From NCBI RefSeq assembly GCF_003003035.1, contig NZ_PVTS01000004.1:62001-126000 (forward strand): a DNA stretch of 64,000 nucleotides, read 5' to 3'. The DNA comes from Marinilabilia salmonicolor. Its GTDB lineage: Bacteria; Bacteroidota; Bacteroidia; Bacteroidales; Marinilabiliaceae. The notes beneath the pieces were generated by a model that made no database searches, was not told the DNA's origin, and worked only from the letters and a program-made list of their open reading frames with translations. A program made the translations under genes and the position numbers. This document shows, piece by piece, positions 42,522 through 50,746 of the stretch (positions within the stretch are counted from its first letter, which is position 1; every line of letters starts with the position of its first letter).

Positions 42522-43547
42522 ATGATGAATCGTTTTTTAATACTTGTAATTGCAACAGGGCTTTCTTGGGCTATGGTGAGTTGTGGAGCTGCCACTGAAA
42601 ATGCAGAAGCCAAAAATGATGCTGAACGGGTGGAGAATGTAAAAATAACCGAACTGAATAGAAGTACGGTAACCCGTAAAATTGATATTTCAACTACCCT
42701 GGAAGGTTATGAAACTGTGAATATTGCACCTTCTTTGACCGGGATTATTGAGGAGATTTATGTAGAAGTGGGATCGCGTGTGAAAAAAGGAGACAGGTTG
42801 GTTCGATTGGATCAGAGTCAGTACAAAACAGCAAAACTTACCTATTCCAATGCAAAAATAGAGTTTGAGCGACTGGAAGTGTTGAAAGAATCGGGAACCG
42901 TTTCTCAACAGGCTTATGATCAGGCTAAGCTGGCTCTTGACCAGGCCCGGGAAAACCTTGAGTTTCTTGAACCTAACACTTATGTTAAAGCACCAATCCG
43001 GGGTGTGATTTCTGAAAAGAATTATGAAGAGGGTGAGTTGTTTAACGGCAGTCCTATTCTTACGTTGACCCAGACTCATCAGCTGAAAGCTCTGATCAGC
43101 ATTTCCGAATCGTATGTGCCTTTTGTAAAGGAGGGAATGGAACTGACCGTAAAGCCTGATGTGTACAAGAATCAGGAGTTTCCGGCAGTTATTGAAATTG
43201 TTTATCCAACCATTGATCCTGCAACTCATACTTTTCAGGCAAAAGTGCGTATTCCCAATTCTGACAATCTGTTGAGACCGGGGATGTACGTTCAGACTTC
43301 AATTGACCTTCAGGAAGTTGAGGCATTGATGGTTCCTTATCGTTCGGTTATGAAATTAACCGGTTCCGATGAACGCTATGTTTTTGTGAATGAGAATGGA
43401 AGAGCCAAGCGGGTCAGAGTGGAAATGGGACAACGATTTAATGATTTGATTGAGGTCTCCTCTGATGAATTAGAACCTGGAGACCAGTTGGTAACAGTAG
43501 GTCAGGCAAAACTAATTGAGGGTGTTAAACTCAATGTGGTAAAATAA
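42522..43547 (+). CDS. RND efflux periplasmic adaptor (HlyD/AcrA-type), lipoprotein
   Basis: 341 residues. Lipobox SWAMVSC gives a Cys at about 21. Biotinyl-lipoyl-like domain: SLTGIIEEIYVEVGSRVKKG DRL pattern before the hairpin, and KAPIRGVISEKNYEEGELF after it; beta-barrel with SESYVPFVKEGMELTV and membrane-proximal domain MVPYRSVMKLTGSDERYVFV. Connects the inner-membrane pump to the TolC channel. The TCAGATAATAATAA motif lies 24 bases before the ATG at 42522; the second ATG at 42525 is an alternative start. Confidence 0.93.
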   Translation: MMNRFLILVIATGLSWAMVSCGAATENAEAKNDAERVENVKITELNRSTVTRKIDISTTLEGYETVNIAPSLTGIIEEIYVEVGSRVKKGDRLVRLDQSQYKTAKLTYSNAKIEFERLEVLKESGTVSQQAYDQAKLALDQARENLEFLEPNTYVKAPIRGVISEKNYEEGELFNGSPILTLTQTHQLKALISISESYVPFVKEGMELTVKPDVYKNQEFPAVIEIVYPTIDPATHTFQAKVRIPNSDNLLRPGMYVQTSIDLQEVEALMVPYRSVMKLTGSDERYVFVNENGRAKRVRVEMGQRFNDLIEVSSDELEPGDQLVTVGQAKLIEGVKLNVVK

Positions 43548-43634
43548 TCCTGATTGTTGTTGGAGGTTGTTAATGCCGGTGACTTTTTTGTTATCGTACG
43601 GTAATCCTCTGTCCTTAATAAAACTATATTTAAT

Positions 43635-46600
43635 ATGAGTATTTTCAAATCATCTATCAATAAACCGGTTACAACCGCCCTTGTTTTTGTAGCCGTAATG
43701 GTGATAGGACTGTTCTCCTTGCAACAGTTGCCTATCGACCAGTATCCTGAGATTGACCCGCCTTACATTTCGGTAATGACCTCTTACCCGGGAGCCAATG
43801 CCAGTGAAGTGGAAACCAATGTAACGCGTCTGCTTGAGAATAGTCTGAACTCGGTGGACGGACTGAAAGAGTTGACTTCCAGGTCGCAGGACAATATGTC
43901 TCTGGTTACTCTGGAGCTTGAGTGGGGAATGAATCTGGATGAGGTCATTAATGATGTGCGATCGTACATTGATATGGCCAAAGACAACCTGCCATCGGGG
44001 GCGGGAACGCCTTTTATCTTTAAGTTCAGTACCAGTTCAATGCCTATTATTATGTATTCGGTAACGGCTGAAGACAGTTATGCCGGACTGGATAAGACCC
44101 TGAACGATGTGGTGATTCCACAGCTGAACAGGGTTGATGGAATCGGAAATATTTCCCTTTCCGGAACGCCTGAGCGGTATGTATATGTGGACATCGAACA
44201 GGAGAAACTGGATGCTTTTAATATTCCGCTCGAAACAGTGGGAAGTGCCATCAGCAGTAACAACCTGAATATGTCTTCAGGGACTGTGAAAATGAATAAG
44301 GAACAGTACCAACTTCAGGTGCGTAGTGAGTATGTGGAGAGTTCGGAAATTCGGGATATTGCTGTAACGACCACCAGCGATGGTCGTCAGGTATTTGTTC
44401 GTGACCTGGCCACCGTTCGTGATACCATCAAAGACCTTGCTTTGGATGAAAAAATCAACGGACGTGAAGGTGTTCGGGTGATTATTGCCAAGCAGTCGGG
44501 TGCCAATACCGTTGAAATTTGTAAAGAGGTCAATAAGGAAATGGCAAAAATTCAAAAACTTTTGCCTGCCGATGTGGAAGTGGACATCATTTACGACTCC
44601 TCCGACAATATTAAAGATTCCATCAGCAGTCTCGAGGAATCTATCTTATATGCCCTTTTATTTGTTGTATTGGTGGTATTGCTTTTTCTGGGACGCTGGC
44701 GGGCTACTTTGATCATCGGTATTACGATTCCAATAGCATTGATTGTGTCGTTTATCTACCTTGCTTTTGTGGGTAGTTCGTTGAATATCATCTCTTTGTC
44801 GTCGCTCACCATCGCTATTGGTATGGTGGTGGATGATGCCATTGTGGTACTCGAAAATATTACCAAGCACATCGAACGAGGCTCCAGTCCACGTGAGGCT
44901 GCAATTTATGCCACTAATGAGGTGTGGGTGTCAGTAATCGCAACAACCATGGTAATTGCTGCTGTGTTCGTCCCCCTTACGATGCTGGGAGGATTGGCAG
45001 GAATCATGTTTAAGGAGCTGGGATGGATTGTAACAATTGTTGTGGTAACATCAACATTGGTAGCTATTTCGTTGACGCCGATGTTGACTTCCAAATTGCT
45101 GAAAGCCAGAGATTTTAAAGTGGATGCCAAAGGACACATTATCCCCGAGGAACCTAAACGCAACTGGTATCAGAAGTATGTGGTGGGTGCACTTGACCGG
45201 CTGGATGGCTGGTACTCCAGAGTTCTTCGTTATTCTCTGAACCATAAGAAACTGACTTTGCTGGTTGTGGTTGTGTTGTTTTTTCTGTCCTTGTTGCCTA
45301 TGTTTATGGGAGCCATCGGTACCGACTTCATGCAGCAGAGTGACCAGGGAAGGATTTCTGTTTCAGTGGAACTAAATCGTGGAACACGAGTAGAGGAAAC
45401 CATTAAAACAGCCCGCAGGCTGGAAACACGGTTTTCCGAACTGGCTCCTGAAATTGAAATGGTGGCTACCACAACTGGTTCCAATGATGAAGCGAGTGTT
45501 TCAGCACTTTTTGCATCGTCAAGTAACAACAAAATTGCTATGACAGTGGTGCTGAGAGATAAAGATGAACGTGAGCGCACCTCTTTTGAGGTTGCGGAAG
45601 TGTTCCGGCAGGAAATGGCTGAATATCCTGAGATTATTGATTATCAGGCCAGTGTGTCTAGCGGGATGGGTGGTTCTGCTTCTACTGTGGATGTAGAAAT
45701 CTATGGTCATGATTTTGATAAGACCAATATCTTGGCCGAAAAGGTTCAGCAAATTATTAAAGCCAATGTGCCAGGCGCCCGCGATATTACCATCAGCAGA
45801 GACGAAGATCGTGCAGAATTGAAAATTGATGTGGATAAGGAAAAACTTTCCCGTCACGGACTGGATGCTGCTACTGTTGCAAGTATGGCCTACAATCGAG
45901 TGAAAGGAATGTCGGCCAGTTTTCTCAAAGAAGATGGAGAGGAATATCCCATTGTGGTGCGCATGGAGGAAGAAGATCGTAATTCCATTTCGGATATAGA
46001 ATCACTGACTATTCCAACCGCGAGTGGAAATGTTAAGTTGAGCGAAATTGCAGATGTAGATGAATACTGGTCACCACCAACCATTGAGCGTAAACGTCGT
46101 CAGCGAATTGTGACAGTGGCCGTAACTCCCTACAAAGTTTCGTTGGGTGAACTGGCCATTGAAATGGAGAAAGCCCTCGAGGAGGTGGATGTGCCCCAGG
46201 GAGTGACATTGCGTCTGGCTGGTGACTACGAAGAACAACAGGAGACATTTGCCGATATGGGACTGCTGCTGGCATTGATTGTGATGTTGGTTTACATCGT
46301 GATGGCTTCTCAGTTTGAGTCCCTGTCAAAGCCCTTTATTATTATGATGTCCGTTCCTTTTGCGTTCTCCGGAGTGGTGCTTGCACTATTTGTGACCGGT
46401 GTTTCGCTCGATATGATTGGAGCACTTGGAGTGGTGATGCTCGTTGGTATTGTTGTGAAAAACGGTATTGTGCTGGTGGATTACATTAATCTGATGCGTG
46501 ACCGTGGTTATGAGCTGAACGAAGCGATTGCTTTATCCGGTGCTTCCCGACTGCGTCCGGTATTGATGACGGCCTTCACAACCATTCTGGGTATGTTGCC

Positions 46601-46802
46601 TATGGCCATGAGTACCGGTACCGGTTCAGAAACCTGGCGCCCAATGGGTATTGTAGTGATTGGGGGGTTGCTTGTTTCTACCGTTGTTACCCTGATTGTG
46701 GTTCCCTTGTTATATGGTATTATGTCCAAACACGGAGAACGCGATAAAGAGGAGAAAACCCGTAAAGAGTTTAAATTCCTGCAGATTGCAGATGATGAAT
46801 GA
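43635..46802 (+). CDS. RND multidrug efflux pump, AcrB/HAE1 type
   Basis: 1055 residues, the usual size, with twelve membrane segments and two large periplasmic loops. N-terminus SIFKSSINKPVTTALVF; PGANASEVETNVTRLLENSL; the proton-relay Asp pair is in IGMVVDDAIVVLENI (TM4), with Lys in the second half GVVMLVGIVVKNGIVLVDYI (TM10). The charged residues distinguish HAE1 drug/organic pumps from metal pumps of the CusA type, though the PII-like gene downstream resembles those linked to metal systems. Followed by a hairpin (46833-46854) before the PII-like gene. Confidence 0.95.
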   Translation: MSIFKSSINKPVTTALVFVAVMVIGLFSLQQLPIDQYPEIDPPYISVMTSYPGANASEVETNVTRLLENSLNSVDGLKELTSRSQDNMSLVTLELEWGMNLDEVINDVRSYIDMAKDNLPSGAGTPFIFKFSTSSMPIIMYSVTAEDSYAGLDKTLNDVVIPQLNRVDGIGNISLSGTPERYVYVDIEQEKLDAFNIPLETVGSAISSNNLNMSSGTVKMNKEQYQLQVRSEYVESSEIRDIAVTTTSDGRQVFVRDLATVRDTIKDLALDEKINGREGVRVIIAKQSGANTVEICKEVNKEMAKIQKLLPADVEVDIIYDSSDNIKDSISSLEESILYALLFVVLVVLLFLGRWRATLIIGITIPIALIVSFIYLAFVGSSLNIISLSSLTIAIGMVVDDAIVVLENITKHIERGSSPREAAIYATNEVWVSVIATTMVIAAVFVPLTMLGGLAGIMFKELGWIVTIVVVTSTLVAISLTPMLTSKLLKARDFKVDAKGHIIPEEPKRNWYQKYVVGALDRLDGWYSRVLRYSLNHKKLTLLVVVVLFFLSLLPMFMGAIGTDFMQQSDQGRISVSVELNRGTRVEETIKTARRLETRFSELAPEIEMVATTTGSNDEASVSALFASSSNNKIAMTVVLRDKDERERTSFEVAEVFRQEMAEYPEIIDYQASVSSGMGGSASTVDVEIYGHDFDKTNILAEKVQQIIKANVPGARDITISRDEDRAELKIDVDKEKLSRHGLDAATVASMAYNRVKGMSASFLKEDGEEYPIVVRMEEEDRNSISDIESLTIPTASGNVKLSEIADVDEYWSPPTIERKRRQRIVTVAVTPYKVSLGELAIEMEKALEEVDVPQGVTLRLAGDYEEQQETFADMGLLLALIVMLVYIVMASQFESLSKPFIIMMSVPFAFSGVVLALFVTGVSLDMIGALGVVMLVGIVVKNGIVLVDYINLMRDRGYELNEAIALSGASRLRPVLMTAFTTILGMLPMAMSTGTGSETWRPMGIVVIGGLLVSTVVTLIVVPLLYGIMSKHGERDKEEKTRKEFKFLQIADDE

Positions 46803-46832
46803 TTTTTGAATGATAAAAAGCAGTATCTCCTA

Positions 46833-46854
46833 CCCCTCGATTCCGATCGAGGGG
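46833..46854 (+). other. Intercistronic hairpin after the RND gene
   Basis: CCCCTCGAT and ATCGAGGGG form a 9-bp stem with a 4-base loop, without a T-run. It may set the expression ratio of pump and downstream regulators rather than end transcription. Confidence 0.5.
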
Positions 46855-46971
46855 AACACTGCCTCTCGTTTCTCACGAGTAGGTGAATGTTAAAGATTAC
46901 GGGTTGTTTGCTTCGATCAGGCTAATTAAAAAGGGGATATTTTTGTCAGATAATTAAAAAATTCTATAGAA

Positions 46972-47265
46972 ATGAAAGCAGTATTCATAATATTTAATCA
47001 GGCCAACACCGAACGTGTTGAATATATGCTTGATCAGTTGGAAATAAGAGGTTTTACCTTTTGGGAGCAGGTGCAGGGACAAGGATCCCTGACCGGAGAG
47101 CCTCGACGCGGAACCCATACCTGGCCCGAAATGAATTCGGCCATCATTACCATGGTTGAGGATGATAAGGTCGATGTGTTGCTCAAAACAGTCCACAAGC
47201 TGGATTTACGTAATAAGGCCATCGGTGTACGTGCATTTGTCTGGGATATTACGCAGTCGTATTAG
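46972..47265 (+). CDS. PII-like signalling protein associated with RND efflux
   Basis: 97 residues with the ferredoxin-like PII fold: MKAVFIIFNQANTERVEYML, LDQLEIRGFTFWEQVQGQG and NSAIITMVEDDKVDVLLKTV. There is no T-loop Tyr and no nucleotide-binding BC loop of classical PII. A group of PII paralogues linked to heavy-metal RND efflux (the PII new group) is known; this one is in the same orientation just after an RND pump and 10 bases before a TetR gene, so a similar sensor role is likely. The TCAGATAATTA motif lies 26 bases before the start. Confidence 0.7.
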   Translation: MKAVFIIFNQANTERVEYMLDQLEIRGFTFWEQVQGQGSLTGEPRRGTHTWPEMNSAIITMVEDDKVDVLLKTVHKLDLRNKAIGVRAFVWDITQSY

Positions 47266-47275
47266 GAGGATGAGT

Positions 47276-47884
47276 ATGAAAAATAAAGTTTTAGATTTCG
47301 AACGTATTATGGGACTTTATTTTCGTTATGGTGTAAAAAACCTGACGATGGATGAGGTTGCGCATGAACTGGGAATTTCAAAAAGGACGCTTTATCAGCA
47401 GGTTTCTACAAAAAACGAGCTGGTTGATCTGGTGTTGAATGAACAGTTTTCAAAGTTCAGAAAGGCAGTGTCTTCCATCGTAGATAAAGAGGATGGCAGC
47501 ATACGTAAACTCTATAGCGTTTACAGGTTGATTGCTGATTTTTTTAAGCCATTGACCCCTGTTTTTGTTTATTCATTAAATAAAATGAGTTCAAAACTGG
47601 CTGAAGAATTGCATCGAAAATACAACGATTTTATAGTTGAAGTATTTGGTCGGATTGTGGATGAGGGGGAAGAAGAGGGAATCTTCCTGATGCGATTAAA
47701 AGATGATTTTGCCCGTTTAGTGGCCGGTTATCTTTTTCAGGCCAATGAGAAAGGAACGGTATTACAGATGGCTGAAGTTGACTTGAACAATGCTTTTTAT
47801 TTGCAGACCAGTGGTGTATGCACCGATCACGGACGAAAAGTGTTGAACCAGTTGATGGATAATCCGAAACTATTGACGGCGTAG
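47276..47884 (+). CDS. TetR/AcrR-family regulator of the efflux operon
   Basis: 202 residues from the ATG at 47276, six bases after a perfect AGGAGG (47264-47269), unusual for this phylum and decisive for the start over the ATG at 47270. Helix-turn-helix: GVKNLTMDEVAHELGISKRT, LYQQVSTKNELVDLVL. The rest is a helical ligand-binding domain. It is last in the efflux run, so it probably represses or tunes tolC-hlyD-RND in response to a transported compound; the LytTR regulator across the divergent promoter may be a second input. Confidence 0.9.
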   Translation: MKNKVLDFERIMGLYFRYGVKNLTMDEVAHELGISKRTLYQQVSTKNELVDLVLNEQFSKFRKAVSSIVDKEDGSIRKLYSVYRLIADFFKPLTPVFVYSLNKMSSKLAEELHRKYNDFIVEVFGRIVDEGEEEGIFLMRLKDDFARLVAGYLFQANEKGTVLQMAEVDLNNAFYLQTSGVCTDHGRKVLNQLMDNPKLLTA

Positions 47885-47912
47885 ATTAAGGTTACATTTA
47901 TCCTTGTTTTGA

Positions 47913-47948
47913 GCGGGGGTTCTGTTTTTGCAGAATCCTCGCTTTTTT
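47913..47948 (+). terminator. Terminator of the efflux operon
   Basis: GCGGGGGTTCTG pairs with CAGAATCCTCGC (12 pairs including two G-U) and is followed by a T-run. Confidence 0.8.
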
Positions 47949-48034
47949 GTTAGCAGAATAGATTACTCAAAGAGTGAGAAGAGTTTTTATATTTGAGTAA
48001 TATTTTAAATTAACGAAAAAATAATCAGGATAAA

Positions 48035-48613
48035 ATGAAGAACATTCTCATCATCAACGGTAATCCCGATAAAAACAGTTTGTGCCAAAGCCTGGCAGAG
48101 AGCTACAAAGAAGGATGCGAATCCCGGGATGTGGATTGTAATTTGGTAAATCTTGCCGATCTCCATTTCGATCCGGTTTTACATTAGGGTTACAAGAAAA
48201 GGACCGAACTGGAGCCTGATTTGCTCAAAATGCAGGATGAGATATTGAAGGCTGACCATGTGGTTTTTGTCTATCCTACCTGGTGGGGGACTTATCCTGC
48301 CTTGCTAAAAGGATTTATAGATCGTGTTTTCCTTCCCGGTTTTGCTTTCAGATACCGTGAGGGTTCTCTCTTCTGGGATAAATATCTCACCGGAAAATCG
48401 GCCCGGCTCATTGTGACGATGGATACTCCCAAATGGTATTATTCTTTGGTTTACAAAAGTCCCGGACATAACTCTTTGCGCAAAGGAATTCTCGATTTTT
48501 GCGGCATCAGGCCGGTTCGGATTTCAGCCTTCGGGCCAATAAAAACATCGGATGATGAAAAACGAAAGAAATGGCTGAACCAGGTTCGAAAGCTTGGTGC
48601 TGAGTTGAAATAA
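48035..48613 (+). pseudogene. NAD(P)H-dependent flavodoxin-fold oxidoreductase, interrupted by an amber codon
   Basis: The frame starting at ATG 48035 reads MKNILIINGNPDKNSLCQSL, a flavodoxin-fold quinone reductase (MdaB/KefF type), and runs to TAG at 48185-48187 (codon 51, in LADLHFDPVLH-stop-GYKK). The same frame continues without other defect for 141 codons (LKADHVVFVYPTWWGTYPAL, GFIDRVFLPGFAF) to the stop at 48613. Relatives usually have an aromatic residue here, so a single-base change of a Tyr codon would explain the stop. Either a recent pseudogene, a read-through or a base error. Would be 192 residues if translated through. Confidence 0.85.
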
Positions 48614-48778
48614 AAATACTTTTTGAAGGTCTATGACTCTTTAGGCTGCAATAATTTTGTTTTTTGAAAAAGTTGTATCTTGTAAAATCAAGCTGAGAGG
48701 GGGGAATAATTAAAGTTCCCTTTTATGTTGTTGGGGGGATTGAATTTAAGGTAATTATCAACAAATATTATTTATGGG

Positions 48779-49219
48779 ATGATAAAGCCTATATTAAAAT
48801 ATGAAATTATTGAAGAACCTGGATTGATTGTTCGATATTTAAAGGGCCAAATTGATTTAACCTCTTTGTTCTCGCTAATGCTGAAAAGTGTAGAAGACAA
48901 GAGATATAGCAAGAATTTTGGCGTTCTTTACGATATCCGTGATGCCGAATTTGTAGTCCGAAAAGAATCAATTAAAGATTTCCTTGGCAAAGTTCGGGGT
49001 AATTCGGATATGGTTGCGCGGAAAAGAGTCGCATTTCTAACAATGAATCCCAATCAGGTTGTTTTTAGTTCTCTGCTTAATCGTTTGGCTGTTACCGGAC
49101 TCTTTTCTTTGCATACTTTTTCCACACTGCCTTCTGCATTGAGTTTTCTAAATGTTGATTCATCCTTTTTTCAGGAAGTTGAGAATACTTTACAAGCCCT
49201 GAAGGGAACAGATGACTGA
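48779..49219 (+). CDS. Hypothetical protein, STAS/SpoIIAA-like
   Basis: 146 residues without signal or membrane segment. EIIEEPGLIVRYLKGQIDLT followed by helices and YSKNFGVLYDIRDAEFVV is the pattern of the SpoIIAA/STAS-like fold used as anti-anti-sigma-type or regulatory modules in Bacteroidota. The region before the ECF sigma factor gene suggests a regulatory link but the gene has its own terminator (49261-49291), so it is transcribed separately. Function not known. Confidence 0.55.
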   Translation: MIKPILKYEIIEEPGLIVRYLKGQIDLTSLFSLMLKSVEDKRYSKNFGVLYDIRDAEFVVRKESIKDFLGKVRGNSDMVARKRVAFLTMNPNQVVFSSLLNRLAVTGLFSLHTFSTLPSALSFLNVDSSFFQEVENTLQALKGTDD

Positions 49220-49260
49220 ATCGTAAATAAATTGCTGATACAGATTTTGGAGTATAATTG

Positions 49261-49291
49261 AACCCGCTTTTTTTTAATAGCGGGTTTTTTA
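49261..49291 (+). terminator. Terminator after the STAS-like gene
   Basis: AACCCGCT and AGCGGGTT form an 8-bp stem around a T-rich loop, followed by a T-run. Confidence 0.7.
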
Positions 49292-49415
49292 ATAGAACTT
49301 TTTTTTAAATCTGTGACTTTTTAGTATCCAATGTTACTAATAAGATAAACCGTGTACGCAAAGATTAAAGGATCCTTGTTTTTTGATTTATTAATTGAAG
49401 TCACCCAACGAAAAA

Positions 49416-49937
49416 ATGACTGATGAAACCCAAAAAGAGCAATTTCTGACAGTTCTGGAAGAGAATATCAGAATTGTCCAGAAAATTGCAGGAGTTTATA
49501 CCAGGAATGCCCGTGACAGGGAAGACCTTTTAAACGACATTACTCTTGAACTTTGGAAATCGTTTAGAAAATTCAAGGGAAATTCAAGAGTATCTACCTG
49601 GATGTATCGTGTTGCGCTGAATACTGCTTTGAATTTTCAACGCAAAGTTACCAGGGACAAGGTGTTTTCCTCTCTGGATGATTTAAAAGTTGAACCTGTG
49701 GGATGGCTTAATGAAGATGATAATTCGGATAAATCGGCGGTGCTAAACCGATGTATTGAAGAATTGGACGATCTGAATAAGGCCATCATATTACTCTATC
49801 TCGACGGTAATTCGCACAAAGAGATTTCCATGATTACCGGAATCTCAACAACCAATGTGGGAACCAGAATTGGCCGTATTAAAGAACAATTGAAAGAACT
49901 GGTAATTAAAAAATCTGACTATTATGGACTTAAATGA
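49416..49937 (+). CDS. ECF-family RNA polymerase sigma factor
   Basis: 173 residues from the ATG at 49416; a TTG at 49395 is not used. Region 2: ARDREDLLNDITLELWKSF and STWMYRVALNTALNFQRKVT; region 4: LYLDGNSHKEISMITGISTT with VGTRIGRIKEQLKEL. Typical size for an extracytoplasmic-function sigma factor. The next gene overlaps by 14 bases and encodes a membrane protein, the usual place for an anti-sigma factor. Confidence 0.9.
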   Translation: MTDETQKEQFLTVLEENIRIVQKIAGVYTRNARDREDLLNDITLELWKSFRKFKGNSRVSTWMYRVALNTALNFQRKVTRDKVFSSLDDLKVEPVGWLNEDDNSDKSAVLNRCIEELDDLNKAIILLYLDGNSHKEISMITGISTTNVGTRIGRIKEQLKELVIKKSDYYGLK

Positions 49938-50511
49938 ATTGCAAACCATCTGGCAACAATATGATAATGACCTGAAAGAAAACACCAGGATGAATAAGGA
50001 AGTCCTGAGGCACATACTTGTTTCCAAACCACAGAAAAGATTAACCGTGGAGCGAACAAAAGCCGTCGTGAATCTCATTTTGCCTCTTGTCCTTGTGGGT
50101 TTGGTAATGCTCCCCAATGTTGAATTTCGTGCCTCATTCGACTTTTTCGGCGGAGCCCTGATGTTTGTAACCGCATTTTCCGTGATTTACTACTGGTCGG
50201 TGAGGTACTATTTACTAATTGGTAAAGTTGACTTTTCCGAACCTTTGACTGCAATAAAAAAGAATGCAAAAAGTCTTGAAAAATACAAGATTAAGTTGAA
50301 AAGAATCGGCTATATTCTGATGGCTCCGGGAATAACCGGGATTTTTCTGATGGGCAGATTTCCTCTTTTCTCCAAGGAGTCAATTGTGCCGGTTTCTTTG
50401 TTTTTTTTGGTGATGACTGCATCCATCTATCTGACCTTCAGATATTCAATTTTGGAGCAGTTCCGAAAACTCAACAGTGAGATTGCGGCTTTGGAGCAGT
50501 TGGAAAAATGA
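49924..50511 (+). CDS. Membrane protein overlapping the sigma factor gene; candidate anti-sigma factor
   Basis: 195 residues. A cytosolic N-terminus of about 45 residues (MDLNELQTIWQQYDNDLKEN) is followed by four predicted membrane helices (VVNLILPLVLVGLVMLPN; FFGGALMFVTAFSVIYYW; RIGYILMAPGITGIFLMG; VSLFFLVMTASIYLTF) and a charged tail. No zinc anti-sigma motif (HxxxCxxC) is present. Overlap with the sigma gene suggests coupled synthesis and a regulator role, inferred from context only. Confidence 0.6.
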   Translation: MDLNELQTIWQQYDNDLKENTRMNKEVLRHILVSKPQKRLTVERTKAVVNLILPLVLVGLVMLPNVEFRASFDFFGGALMFVTAFSVIYYWSVRYYLLIGKVDFSEPLTAIKKNAKSLEKYKIKLKRIGYILMAPGITGIFLMGRFPLFSKESIVPVSLFFLVMTASIYLTFRYSILEQFRKLNSEIAALEQLEK

Positions 50512-50614
50512 TAGTTAATCACTAGTTTCCGGAGAAACTCTTGTTTTGAAAAGAGATTGCTTCTCGCTTTTTGCCTTACGGTTGCAATGACTACCTTTTA
50601 CTGGTTTTATGTTC

Positions 50615-50663
50615 GTTAGAGGGGGTTGATTTTCGGCTTTGCCGAAAATCAACCCCCTCTAAC
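50615..50663. terminator. Perfect 23-bp hairpin with 3-base loop
   Basis: Arms 50615-50637 and 50641-50663 are exact complements (outer end GTTAGAGGGGGTTGATTTTC), loop TTT. It lies between the convergent sigma/membrane pair and the Omp85 gene. No T-run follows directly, so it is either a terminator of an unusual kind or a repeat. Confidence 0.6.
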
Positions 50664-50719
50664 CTTCTTAACCCTGCAATTCGCTGTCATTACGAATCCC
50701 GATCATTCGGGAAAGAAAT

Positions 50720-50744
50720 CTCAATTTTTTAACCGGACACCAAT
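50720..50744. repeat. 25-base repeat also present upstream of uxaB
   Basis: Identical over 25 bases to 4090-4114 (core TTTTTTAACCGGACACCAAT). The stretch before it (50678-50715) with GTCATTACGAATCCC and GATCATTCGGGAAAG resembles debris of a dispersed repeat. Confidence 0.65.
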
Positions 50745-50746
50745 GC

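Noticed and set aside
43635-46802. Heavy-metal (CusA-type) assignment for the RND pump
   Set aside because: The proton-relay Asp pair in TM4 and overall motifs fit HAE1 pumps; only the PII-like neighbour suggested metals.
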